Positions 1-6,304 of a DNA stretch of 6,473 bases are shown piece after piece. The notes under the pieces are model-generated. The model saw nothing but the letters and a program-made list of their open reading frames with translations. It was not told the DNA's origin and did no database searches. Numbering within the stretch: the stretch's first letter is position 1; every line of letters begins with the position of its first letter. The translations under genes were made by a program, and so were the position numbers. Source of the DNA: Candidatus Babelota bacterium (lineage in GTDB: Bacteria > JAGOBX01); assembly GCA_017999075.1 (NCBI GenBank), contig JAGOBX010000204.1:1-6473 (forward strand), read 5' to 3'.

Positions 1-1
1 G

Positions 2-595
2 TCATATACAGCTGTGAATTTTGAATTATTTGATTTTAATACGTCAAATCACATAAGCGGATTAAGTGAAGCGTTTAATAATTTGAAATTGAAATACAGG
101 CTGCCTTCAGGTGTAAATAAATTTAACGGCAGATTATTTGCAATATTTCAGTATAACGAGGAATTGCGCCAATGGCATCAGATCTCGCCTTCTTATCAGT
201 ATAATATTTTATCAGGGATTGAAGTTGAGATTCAGATTTCGCATTTTTCAATTTACGGATTATTTGCGATTCCTTATTTTGAACAATCGGGCGACGTTGA
301 AATATATCCGAATCCGTTTATAGCAGGCGACAGAAATTTCAAGACAGGAAGAAATTATACAGGAACTGACGACGGCAGCGGAATATATTTTGCCGGAAGC
401 AATTTGAAAAATGCTAATGTAAAAATTGTTAATCTTGCCGGTTATGTGGTGAATGAATTTAATACTGGCGGAGAAAGTTATTTTCAATGGGATGTTTTTG
501 ACAGAAAGGGAAGACCTGTGTCTTCTGGTCTGTATTATGTTATTATTGAGACTGGAAATTATAAATGCGTAAAAAAATTACAAATTATTCGTTAA
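2..595 (+). CDS. Exported surface protein, C-terminal part, with FlgD-like (type IX-like) sorting domain; 5' partial
   Basis: The frame is open to the left edge, so this is the last 197 or so residues of a larger protein; the GTG at 14 is an internal codon, not a credible start. Two parts are visible. Residues about 1-90 (counting from base 2) look like a beta-sandwich ending in an HFSIYGLF strand, a pattern common just before C-terminal domains of large secreted proteins. Residues about 98-197 form a FlgD-like Ig fold: YPNPF (nt 305-319), a KIVNLAGYVV strand, then QWDVFDRKGRPVSSGLYYVI and a final KKLQIIR. Known: this domain overlaps in pattern with type IX secretion 'type A' C-terminal domains, and such domains end extracellular or cell-surface proteins. 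Inferred: it is exported and anchored or sorted through this end. Its last 31 nt overlap the next gene, a PorV/PorQ-like barrel, which suggests co-expression. The catalytic or binding part of the protein lies outside the window, so its activity is unknown. Confidence 0.85.
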   Translation, partial: SYTAVNFELFDFNTSNHISGLSEAFNNLKLKYRLPSGVNKFNGRLFAIFQYNEELRQWHQISPSYQYNILSGIEVEIQISHFSIYGLFAIPYFEQSGDVEIYPNPFIAGDRNFKTGRNYTGTDDGSGIYFAGSNLKNANVKIVNLAGYVVNEFNTGGESYFQWDVFDRKGRPVSSGLYYVIIETGNYKCVKKLQIIR

Positions 596-1863
596 TTATT
601 GTTTTTTTTATTTTATCTGTTTTAAGTTACGGATATTCGTTTAATGCCGGAGTTCCTCTTACTTTACGATATACTGCGGAACATTCTGCGTTATCAGCTG
701 TAACAGCGTTCAGTTCCGGAATAAACGGTATTTTATATAATCCGGCGCTGGTTAAATTAGAAAAATATGACAGGAATTTTGTAAGCAGCTACATATCGCT
801 GCCGCAGCAGATAAGCCTTTATTATCTTGCTTTTTCAAAAGAACTTGAACAGGATAAAAATACAAGGTTATCAGTTTTTTTATCAGGAATTGACGGCGGT
901 TCAATAAATCAGACAATGATAAACGGAAGAGATATTGAATATACTAATAATTCAAGCGGGTATTCCGGATTTCAGGGCGGGTTATCTGTTTCGTATAACC
1001 GGAATAAAATAGGATACGGATTTAATCTTAAGAATTATTCTGAAAAAATATCAGGATATAAAGATAATTTGATTTTATTTGATTTTGGATTTTTATATAA
1101 AAATATATTTGAAAATTTAGATGCCGGAATTTCTGCATTGAACATAGGATCAAACATAAAAATAAATAATTCTGAAGAAAAAATATCGAGAATATTTTCC
1201 GGAGGGTTAAAATATTCTGTTTATAGATTTGATATTCTTGTTGATTTGAAAAAAATCGGAGAACTGTCTCCGAAATTTTCGTACGGGATTAATTTCAGAT
1301 TTGATGATAATTTTCATCTGATGGCTGGATACAATGGAACTAAAGATATAAATAATTATATTTCTTTCGGATTCGGGTATTTCTATAATTCTCTGGGAAT
1401 ACAATATGCATATGATAATTATGATGAACTTGGGGATTTACACTATATAACTATAAGTATGAGTTTAAAACCTTTGTCGAATATTTTTGGAATAAAAAAA
1501 CAAAAAACAGATAATGATAAACTGAAAATCAATAAAAAATCTGTTTATAAAAATGATATGGGGCAAAATGATAAATCTAATAAAACTGAATATGAAAATA
1601 AAAAATCGGAAAATAAACCTGAAGTTAAATTGAATTATGAAACTATTGATATAGGAAAGTTAAAAGAAAATGCTTTGAAAGCATTTGAATCAAAACAATA
1701 TGAATTGGCTGTTATTATACTGCAGAAAATTATTTATAACCAGCCTGAAGATATTGAATCTATAAAACTTCTTGGCGATGTTTATTTTGAAATCAAAGAT
1801 TATGACAATGCAGTAAAATGTTATGATATGGTTCAGAGAATAGGATTAAGGAAAGTTAAATAA
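565..1863 (+). CDS. PorV/PorQ-like (UPF0164-type) outer-membrane barrel protein with C-terminal TPR pair
   Basis: 432 residues. Residues 1-25 are a signal peptide (MRKK start, hydrophobic IIVFFILSVLSYG), which supports the ATG at 565 although it lies inside the previous gene and has only a weak GGA upstream. Residues 35-62 hold the family-like opening, SALSAVTAFSSGINGILYNPAL, a degenerate form of the 'GGAFTA-A-D-A-A-NPAGL' signature of PorV/PorQ and UPF0164 barrels. Residues about 70-302 alternate in the manner of transmembrane beta strands (for example YISFGFGYFY, LHYITISMSL). Residues 308-360 are a Lys/Asn/Glu-rich, probably disordered linker. Residues about 366-431 read as two TPR-like helix pairs (ALKAFESKQYELAVIILQKI; LLGDVYFEIKDYDNAVKCYD). 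Known: PorV acts in type IX secretion by binding cargo C-terminal domains. Inferred: an outer-membrane barrel whose C-terminal tail faces the periplasm. The TPR tail is unlike canonical PorV/PorQ. Family call is fairly sure; function is not. Confidence 0.75.
   Translation: MRKKITNYSLIIVFFILSVLSYGYSFNAGVPLTLRYTAEHSALSAVTAFSSGINGILYNPALVKLEKYDRNFVSSYISLPQQISLYYLAFSKELEQDKNTRLSVFLSGIDGGSINQTMINGRDIEYTNNSSGYSGFQGGLSVSYNRNKIGYGFNLKNYSEKISGYKDNLILFDFGFLYKNIFENLDAGISALNIGSNIKINNSEEKISRIFSGGLKYSVYRFDILVDLKKIGELSPKFSYGINFRFDDNFHLMAGYNGTKDINNYISFGFGYFYNSLGIQYAYDNYDELGDLHYITISMSLKPLSNIFGIKKQKTDNDKLKINKKSVYKNDMGQNDKSNKTEYENKKSENKPEVKLNYETIDIGKLKENALKAFESKQYELAVIILQKIIYNQPEDIESIKLLGDVYFEIKDYDNAVKCYDMVQRIGLRKVK
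1486..1644 (+). other. Low-complexity Lys/Asn/Glu-rich linker within the barrel-TPR gene
   Basis: This stretch encodes residues 308-360 of the PorV/PorQ-like protein and is dominated by AAA, AAT, GAT and GAA codons. It separates the last predicted barrel strand from the TPR helices. The composition suggests a flexible tether rather than a folded domain. No exact tandem repeat unit is visible. Confidence 0.7.
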
Positions 1864-1868
1864 TAATT

Positions 1869-1898
1869 TTGTTTTAACAGGATTGTTTATTATATAAA
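1869..1898 (+). promoter_or_regulatory. Possible sigma70-type promoter upstream of the LolA-like gene
   Basis: TTGTTT (1869-1874) and TATAAA (1893-1898) are separated by 18 bp in the 108-bp gap before the LolA-like gene. The -10 matches consensus at five of six positions and the -35 at three. In DNA this AT-rich such matches arise often by chance, so this is a candidate only. It would make the LolA-like gene and debranching enzyme a separate unit from the barrel gene upstream. Confidence 0.25.
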
Positions 1899-1901
1899 GG
1901 A
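1896..1901 (+). promoter_or_regulatory. Orphan Shine-Dalgarno-like AAAGGA
   Basis: AAAGGA is the best ribosome-binding match in the gap before the LolA-like gene, yet no ATG, GTG or TTG follows at a usual distance in any frame. An ATA codon at 1912-1914, ten bases downstream, is in frame with the LolA-like gene and the frame between them is open. It may be a site whose start codon has mutated, or a chance purine run overlapping the candidate -10 element. Confidence 0.3.
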
Positions 1902-1971
1902 AAATAGTTACATAAACAGAAAAATTAGAATTTTGCTTGCGGAAGTTTTAGAAAATCAGAGTTTTGGATTT

Positions 1972-2673
1972 ATGGATTATTATTTAGAAAAAAAATATGG
2001 TTATGTCTTATTAATTTTAATGGGTTTCGTTTTGAATTGCATTGGGTTGAATGCCGCTGATATTTCATGGTTTGATTCAGGCGATACGTTTTTTTATAAT
2101 ACAGTTAAGAAAACAGAAATAATATCGGATCAAAACGGCGATACGCTGTATTATAACATAGAATATTATAAATCAGGAGATTTTTTGAGAATAGAACGTT
2201 ATGCATTTAGAGAAAAGGTGGAAACTTTTATTTTACATATAGGGAATGATTATCATGTTTGGCGTAAAAATTCTGATGGAAAAACTATAAGCCAATTTCA
2301 AAAAAAAGATGATCCTGATAAATATAAGTATAATTCTCAAATTCTCAATTATTCAGAAAATATTTTTAATGATTATTTCGGAAGTGAAACTGCCAACCTT
2401 GATGAATTGAAGTTTGAAATAACCGGAGATACAAAAGGAATGTTTGATGGACTGAATGAAGAAGTCTATCATTTATCATCTAAACTTATAGATATTTCAG
2501 GCGCAAATATGTATATAAACGAGCATTGGCTGACAAAAAAACGAATGGTTATAAAAGAAATTTCAAGACATTATGTCAAGTCTATTGGATTGGATTTTAT
2601 ATTGAAGAGTATTTCGGTAAAAACAAATGAATTTGATTGCATATTGCCGGAAAATTTAAATAAAATTTATTGA
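1972..2673 (+). CDS. Exported periplasmic or lipid-anchored protein, LolA/LolB-like fold suspected
   Basis: 233 residues from the ATG at 1972. I chose this start because it places a normal signal peptide at the N-terminus: MDYYLEKKYG, hydrophobic YVLLILMGFVLNCIG, and a signal-peptidase-I-like LNA/AD site after residue 28. An in-frame TTG at 1933 would add 13 residues ahead of the basic region and has no ribosome site. The start used has only weak purines upstream (AGAG 1958-1961, GGA 1966-1968). The mature part is beta-rich with alternating strands (FLRIERYAF, VETFILHIGNDYHVWR, KRMVIKEISRHY) and ends in ISVKTNEFDCILPENLNKIY, resembling the closing strand and helix of LolA/outer-membrane lipoprotein-sorting-like proteins. 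That similarity is by eye and weak. A VLNC run at residues 20-23 could instead be a lipobox. Its stop lies 11 nt before the debranching enzyme start, so the two are probably co-transcribed, though no functional link is known. An unrelated beta-sandwich protein is a real alternative. Confidence 0.75.
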   Translation: MDYYLEKKYGYVLLILMGFVLNCIGLNAADISWFDSGDTFFYNTVKKTEIISDQNGDTLYYNIEYYKSGDFLRIERYAFREKVETFILHIGNDYHVWRKNSDGKTISQFQKKDDPDKYKYNSQILNYSENIFNDYFGSETANLDELKFEITGDTKGMFDGLNEEVYHLSSKLIDISGANMYINEHWLTKKRMVIKEISRHYVKSIGLDFILKSISVKTNEFDCILPENLNKIY

Positions 2674-2674
2674 C

Positions 2675-2680
2675 CGGAAA
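2675..2680 (+). promoter_or_regulatory. Ribosome-binding site deciding the debranching enzyme start
   Basis: CGGAAA sits just after the stop of the LolA-like gene, with the GGA core six bases before the ATG at 2685. This favours that ATG over an in-frame TTG at 2670, which would overlap the upstream stop codon and lacks its own site. Confidence 0.5.
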
Positions 2681-2684
2681 AAAT

Positions 2685-4787
2685 ATGTTATGTGAAAATT
2701 TGAAAATTGAAACATGCAGCGAGCGTATTGCAGTTTTTTCAAATAAGAAATCAGGATGTTATTTTACTCAAACTTGTAACAAAAACAGCGATTACTGGCG
2801 CGGCTGGTTTGTTAATGATGATAAAATTATCGATGATTATTCAATTTTAACTGAATCCGGCTATTTAGATAAATCAGAAACATTTTCGGAAATATATCCT
2901 CATAAAATAATAAAAAAATCGCAAAATATTTTTGTGGAAGAAATTTTTCCTGATTATAGCGATTCGCTTATATTAACTTTAAACAATAAAACCAAAAGTA
3001 TTTCATTTATTCCGCTTATAGCCGGAGAACGAAAAATTTCCGGAATAGAAATTAAGAAAAACGCAGTTATATTTGCTTTTGATGAATTTAAATTTTTAAC
3101 ATTAACAATCGGTAAAAGTTCCGGAATTGAAATTATAGATAATCATATTCCTGATTTATCTTATAATAAATATCATACTCCTGTTAAAATTAATTTTGAT
3201 TATGGAGAACATACTGTTGTTTTAAGTTATGCTTCAAATAAAGAGGATTCTCTGAATAAAGGGATAGAAATTTTTAAGAATAAATTTGAAATTATCGAAC
3301 AAAAAATTAATCGTATAAACGGCATTTTGAAATATGCGGATATAAATGTATCTGATAAAATTTATGAGTTTAGTTTGAACTGGATTTTAGTTCAGACTGA
3401 TAATTTAATAATGGAAAAAGTCGGTAAGGGAATTTATGCCGGATATCCATGGTTTAATAATTATTGGGGAAGAGACACATTTATTTCTTTTCCTGGAGCA
3501 ACTCTTGTAACTGGAAAGTTTGAAGATGCAAAACAGATATTGACTTCATTTTTTGATTTTCAAAACAATGATAAAAATTCAGAATTTTACGGAAGAGTTC
3601 CAAACAGGGTAAATAATGAAAACGATATTATATATAATACGGCAGATGGAACTCCTTGGTCAGTTATTCAATTGTATAATTATGTTAAATATACCGGAGA
3701 CATTGAATTGCTGGAGAAATTGTATGAAAAAGTTCGATTAAGTATTGAATCAAATATTGTCAGGGCAGATGAAAAATTTTTTTTGAAGCATAAAGATGCA
3801 GAAACATGGATGGACGCTCAGATTAATGGAAAGATTCCTATTACTCCGCGCGGCAACAGGGCAAATGATATTCAGGTATTATGGTTCAATCAATTGAAAT
3901 ACGGAATAATTATATCGGAAATTCTCGAGAAAAAAAATACAGCAGAAAAATGGAAATCAATATTAGAAACTCTTAAAAAAAATTTTAGAGGATTTTTTAT
4001 TAACAGTTCAGGCACTTTGTTTGATCACTTGAATCAGGACGGTTCTGCAGATATGCAGATACGTCCGAATCAGATTTTTGCAGTATCACTCGGACTTGAT
4101 GATTTGATTGAGTTTGAAACAGGTAAAAGAATTTTAGACGAAGTTGTTTTTAAACTCACTTATTCTTATGGAGTAGGTTCTTTGAATCAGGATGACCCTG
4201 ATTTTAAACCTTTTCATCATAGTCCTGATTATCATTTTGATTTGGCGTATCACAATGGTATTGTATGGCAGTGGCTTGCCGGTCATTTAATAACTTCTCT
4301 CGTGAAATTCGGAAAAACTGATACTGCTTTTGGACTTACCAAAAATATGGCAGACCAAAGTATGAATAAAGGAGCCGCTGGATGTATAGCTGAACTCATT
4401 GACGCATTTCCTGATAAAAACGGAAATATAAAGTTATCCGGAGCTTTTTCTCAGGCATGGAGTAATGCTGAATTTTTAAGAAATTTTTATTCGGATTATT
4501 GCGGATTTAATCCTGACATGATTAATAATACTCTGTATCTTTCTCCTTTTTTACCGGAAGAGATTAATTTTGTGTCTTTTGTTGGATATTTTGGCGGAAA
4601 TGCAGTTAAAATCACGTTTGAAAAAAATGGAGAATTATTGAATTGTCAGATAAGTCCGGTTAAAACCGGATTCCTCCAAAAAATCAAAATTATTTTTTAT
4701 AATTCAGATGAAAGAGAAATTTATTTGAAAAATGAAAACCGTTTTTTAATTGATTTGAATTTGAAACGCATTATAGAGAAAAACTAA
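2685..4787 (+). CDS. Amylo-alpha-1,6-glucosidase (glycogen debranching enzyme type, GDE_C catalytic domain)
   Basis: 700 residues, normal for bacterial debranching-type enzymes, with no signal peptide, so cytoplasmic. It hydrolyses alpha-1,6 branch linkages in glycogen or similar storage glucan. Residues about 1-215 are beta-rich, matching the position of the N-terminal beta-sandwich; a helical (alpha/alpha)6-barrel catalytic domain follows to about 640. Visible family motifs: GYPWFNNYWGRDTFISFPG (253-271, the WGRDTF core), NTADGTPW (318-325), DAETWMDA (371-378), PRGNR (388-392), YHNGIVWQWL (522-531), GCIAELIDA (566-574) and SQAWSNAEFLR (589-599). The acidic residues in the WGRD, TADGT, DAETWMD and AELID blocks line the active site in this fold; I do not assign acid and base. 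Residues about 640-700 form a short beta-rich tail. The N-terminal domain lacks the NG-GG and R-YHGLL motifs usual in bacterial GDE_N, so that part is divergent. Eleven nt separate it from the LolA-like gene; the partial sugar kinase downstream is a loose metabolic companion. Confidence 0.9.
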   Translation: MLCENLKIETCSERIAVFSNKKSGCYFTQTCNKNSDYWRGWFVNDDKIIDDYSILTESGYLDKSETFSEIYPHKIIKKSQNIFVEEIFPDYSDSLILTLNNKTKSISFIPLIAGERKISGIEIKKNAVIFAFDEFKFLTLTIGKSSGIEIIDNHIPDLSYNKYHTPVKINFDYGEHTVVLSYASNKEDSLNKGIEIFKNKFEIIEQKINRINGILKYADINVSDKIYEFSLNWILVQTDNLIMEKVGKGIYAGYPWFNNYWGRDTFISFPGATLVTGKFEDAKQILTSFFDFQNNDKNSEFYGRVPNRVNNENDIIYNTADGTPWSVIQLYNYVKYTGDIELLEKLYEKVRLSIESNIVRADEKFFLKHKDAETWMDAQINGKIPITPRGNRANDIQVLWFNQLKYGIIISEILEKKNTAEKWKSILETLKKNFRGFFINSSGTLFDHLNQDGSADMQIRPNQIFAVSLGLDDLIEFETGKRILDEVVFKLTYSYGVGSLNQDDPDFKPFHHSPDYHFDLAYHNGIVWQWLAGHLITSLVKFGKTDTAFGLTKNMADQSMNKGAAGCIAELIDAFPDKNGNIKLSGAFSQAWSNAEFLRNFYSDYCGFNPDMINNTLYLSPFLPEEINFVSFVGYFGGNAVKITFEKNGELLNCQISPVKTGFLQKIKIIFYNSDEREIYLKNENRFLIDLNLKRIIEKN

Positions 4788-4809
4788 GTATAAAAATTAT
4801 ATTTTCATA

Positions 4810-4839
4810 TTGATTTTTTTATTTTTCTATATATATATT
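4810..4839 (+). promoter_or_regulatory. Possible sigma70-type promoter for asd
   Basis: TTGATT (4810-4815) and TATATT (4834-4839) are spaced 18 bp apart, 46 bp before the asd start. Both are reasonable matches to -35 and -10 consensus, but the surrounding sequence is so AT-rich that other pairings are possible. Being the longest gap next to a gene with a strong ribosome site supports a new transcription unit here. Confidence 0.3.
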
Positions 4840-4870
4840 AAGTCATAAATTATTTTCAAAATTTTCTAAA

Positions 4871-4877
4871 AAGGGTG
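4871..4877 (+). promoter_or_regulatory. Strong ribosome-binding site of asd
   Basis: AAGGGTG lies eight bases before the ATG at 4886 and is the clearest Shine-Dalgarno in the window, in contrast with the weak sites of its neighbours. It fixes the asd start and suggests higher translation of this gene. Confidence 0.75.
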
Positions 4878-4885
4878 AATACGGT

Positions 4886-5902
4886 ATGAAAAATTATTAT
4901 GTGGCAGTTGCAGGCGCAACAGGCGCAGTTGGAACAGAAATGATTAAATGTTTGGAAGACAGAAAATTTCCTGTAAGTAAAATCAAACTTCTTGCTTCAT
5001 CGAAATCTGTTGGAAAAAAGTTGAAATTCCGCGGAGAAGATATTAAGGTGGAAGAATTAAAACATGATTCTTTCAAAGGCGTTGATATTGCATTGTTTTC
5101 AGCAGGCGGCGACCGGAGTTTAGAATTTGCTCCTTCAGCGGCTAAAGATAAATGCGTTGTGATTGATAACAGCAGCGCGTTCAGAATGGATAAAGAAACT
5201 CCGCTTGTAGTTCCTGAAGTTAATCCTGATGCAGCGAAAAATCATAAATATATAATTGCCAATCCTAATTGCTCTACAATTCAGATGGTGGTTACATTAA
5301 AACCTATTCACGATATTTCAAAAATAAAAAATGTAATAGTATCTACATACCAGTCCGTATCCGGAGCCGGAGCTAAGGGTATGGATGAACTTATGAAACA
5401 AACAACTGCAATAGTAAATAATTCAGAAGTTCCCGGACCATCAAAATTTGCTCATAGAATTGCATTCAATTGCCTTCCTCATATAGATAGTTTTATTGAA
5501 AACCGCTATACTAAAGAAGAAATGAAAATGGTGAATGAAACAAGAAAAATTATGGGAGACAATTCGATAAATGTTTCTCCAACTACTGTAAGAGTTCCGG
5601 TATTCCGCGGACACAGCGAATCAGTTACTGTAATAACGGAACGCAAAATTACGAGAGATGAAGTTATTGCTGCTTTTTCAAATGCTCCGGGAATTATAGT
5701 TCAGGATGATCCGTTTAAAGCAGTATATCCTTTAGCTATTGATTGCGAAGGAAAATACGATACTTTTGTGGGAAGAATAAGAGAAGATATAGGGCTTGAA
5801 AATGCGCTGTCTATGTGGATTGTTTCTGATAATTTGCTTAAAGGCGCTGCTTCTAATGCTGTACAAATAGCAGAATTGCTTGCTGAAAAAAATTGGTTAT
5901 AA
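4886..5902 (+). CDS. asd: Aspartate-semialdehyde dehydrogenase
   Basis: 338 residues, full length for the family. It reduces beta-aspartyl phosphate to aspartate 4-semialdehyde with NADPH in the cytoplasm, the branch point to lysine/diaminopimelate, threonine and methionine. The nucleotide-binding loop GATGAVG is at 10-16. IDNSSAFRMD (93-102) carries the substrate phosphate-contacting Arg100. NPNCST (126-131) contains the catalytic nucleophile Cys129. TYQSVSGAG (154-162) and VRVPVFRGHSE (235-245) follow, the latter with the acid/base His243. WIVSDNLLKGAASNAVQIAE (311-330) closes the fold. All key residues are present, so it should be active. The ATG is set by the strong AAGGGTG site and by the glycine loop beginning ten residues in. 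It sits after a 98-bp AT-rich gap and 24 nt before a small lipoprotein gene. No aspartokinase or dap gene is visible next to it. Confidence 0.97.
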   Translation: MKNYYVAVAGATGAVGTEMIKCLEDRKFPVSKIKLLASSKSVGKKLKFRGEDIKVEELKHDSFKGVDIALFSAGGDRSLEFAPSAAKDKCVVIDNSSAFRMDKETPLVVPEVNPDAAKNHKYIIANPNCSTIQMVVTLKPIHDISKIKNVIVSTYQSVSGAGAKGMDELMKQTTAIVNNSEVPGPSKFAHRIAFNCLPHIDSFIENRYTKEEMKMVNETRKIMGDNSINVSPTTVRVPVFRGHSESVTVITERKITRDEVIAAFSNAPGIIVQDDPFKAVYPLAIDCEGKYDTFVGRIREDIGLENALSMWIVSDNLLKGAASNAVQIAELLAEKNWL

Positions 5903-5926
5903 ATCAGATATTTTAAAGTTGAAATA

Positions 5927-6304
5927 ATGAGAATAATAATATTTGTATTACTGATTTTTATGGTTTTATTTTTAACTAATTGCGTTAAAAAACCTGATAA
6001 TGCTCTTGAACAATTAGTGTCTGATACAGGAACTGTTTCAGTAAGCACTTATATTATTGATTCAGATGGAAGTATAAATAATACTGAAGATATTATTGAT
6101 ACTGAAGCTATAAGAAAAAAAGCCCGTGAAGAGTTTGAATCTCAAAATCAAATAATGCTTCAAAAATATGACGAAAGAACTTCTAAAGAGGAAGAAAAAA
6201 ATATTTCGGATACATTAAATTTGATTGAAAATAAGGGAATTGGCAATATAATTAAAAAAAAAGAATTAATTGGTAAACTTGATAAAAAAAAATCAAATGA
6301 ATAA
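5927..6304 (+). CDS. Small putative lipoprotein with charged coiled-coil-like tail
   Basis: 125 residues. The N-terminus is a short signal sequence (MR, then hydrophobic IIIFVLLIFMVLFL) ending at LTNC, with the candidate lipidated cysteine at residue 19. Asparagine at -1 is unusual for a lipobox, where Gly, Ala or Ser is normal. The mature part is hydrophilic: residues 20-58 are acidic and Ser/Thr-rich, and residues about 59-95 are rich in Glu, Lys, Arg and Gln (EAIRKKAREEFESQNQ) and probably helical. The C-terminus is lysine-rich. A weak AAAG lies eight bases before the ATG, 24 nt after asd, suggesting read-through transcription. The last eight bases overlap the start of the sugar kinase. 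Two A9 tracts near the 3' end encode lysine runs. I do not recognise a family; no enzymatic motif is seen. A membrane-anchored small envelope protein is the most that can be said. Confidence 0.75.
   Translation: MRIIIFVLLIFMVLFLTNCVKKPDNALEQLVSDTGTVSVSTYIIDSDGSINNTEDIIDTEAIRKKAREEFESQNQIMLQKYDERTSKEEEKNISDTLNLIENKGIGNIIKKKELIGKLDKKKSNE
6254..6262 (+). repeat. Homopolymer A9 tract (first)
   Basis: Nine adenines encode lysines 110-112 of the small lipoprotein. Gain or loss of one A would bring a stop codon within a few codons, removing about the last dozen residues. Confidence 0.9.
6284..6292 (+). repeat. Homopolymer A9 tract (second)
   Basis: Nine adenines encode lysines 120-122 of the small lipoprotein, ending five bases before the kinase ATG. 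Loss of one A would join the lipoprotein frame to the kinase frame; gain of one A would give a stop almost at once. Confidence 0.9.

Larger units (their letters stand above)
4788..4885. other. AT-rich intergenic region with (TA)n tract
   Basis: This 98-bp gap is almost entirely A and T, with T runs around 4813-4826 and an alternating TATATATATAT tract at 4828-4838. No GC-rich hairpin is seen after the debranching enzyme stop, so no intrinsic terminator can be called. The gap probably holds the asd promoter. Confidence 0.6.

Noticed and set aside
260-487. Minus-strand frames at 260-487, 1207-1404 and 6160-6411.
   Set aside because: All are antisense to supported genes, short, rich in Ile/Phe/Ser as expected for reverse reading of AT-rich coding DNA, and lack start context.
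14-595. GTG at 14 as the start of the first gene.
   Set aside because: The frame stays open to base 2, there is no ribosome site or signal peptide, and the protein begins in the middle of a beta-sandwich, so it is the tail of a larger gene.
1933-1971. TTG start at 1933 for the LolA-like protein.
   Set aside because: No ribosome site precedes it, and it would put 13 extra residues, including two acidic ones, ahead of a normal signal peptide beginning at 1972.
2670-2684. TTG start at 2670 for the debranching enzyme, overlapping the upstream stop.
   Set aside because: The ATG at 2685 has a GGA six bases upstream, and the five extra residues add nothing conserved.
4655-4670. Perfect 7-bp inverted repeat TCCGGTT/AACCGGA with a 2-base centre, followed by A-rich sequence; considered as terminator or operator.
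   Set aside because: It lies within the debranching enzyme gene over 110 bases before its stop, has a loop too short for a good hairpin, is followed by A rather than T, and is explained by codons for SPVKTG.
4828-4838. Alternating TA tract as a possible replication or integration site.
   Set aside because: It is a simple 11-base run in a gap that is nearly all A and T; no flanking repeats, iterons or DnaA-box-like words were seen.
5701-6048. Open frame of 115 codons on the minus strand across the asd/lipoprotein junction.
   Set aside because: It lies opposite two supported genes, has no recognisable motif or ribosome site, and is explained as the antisense of asd codons.
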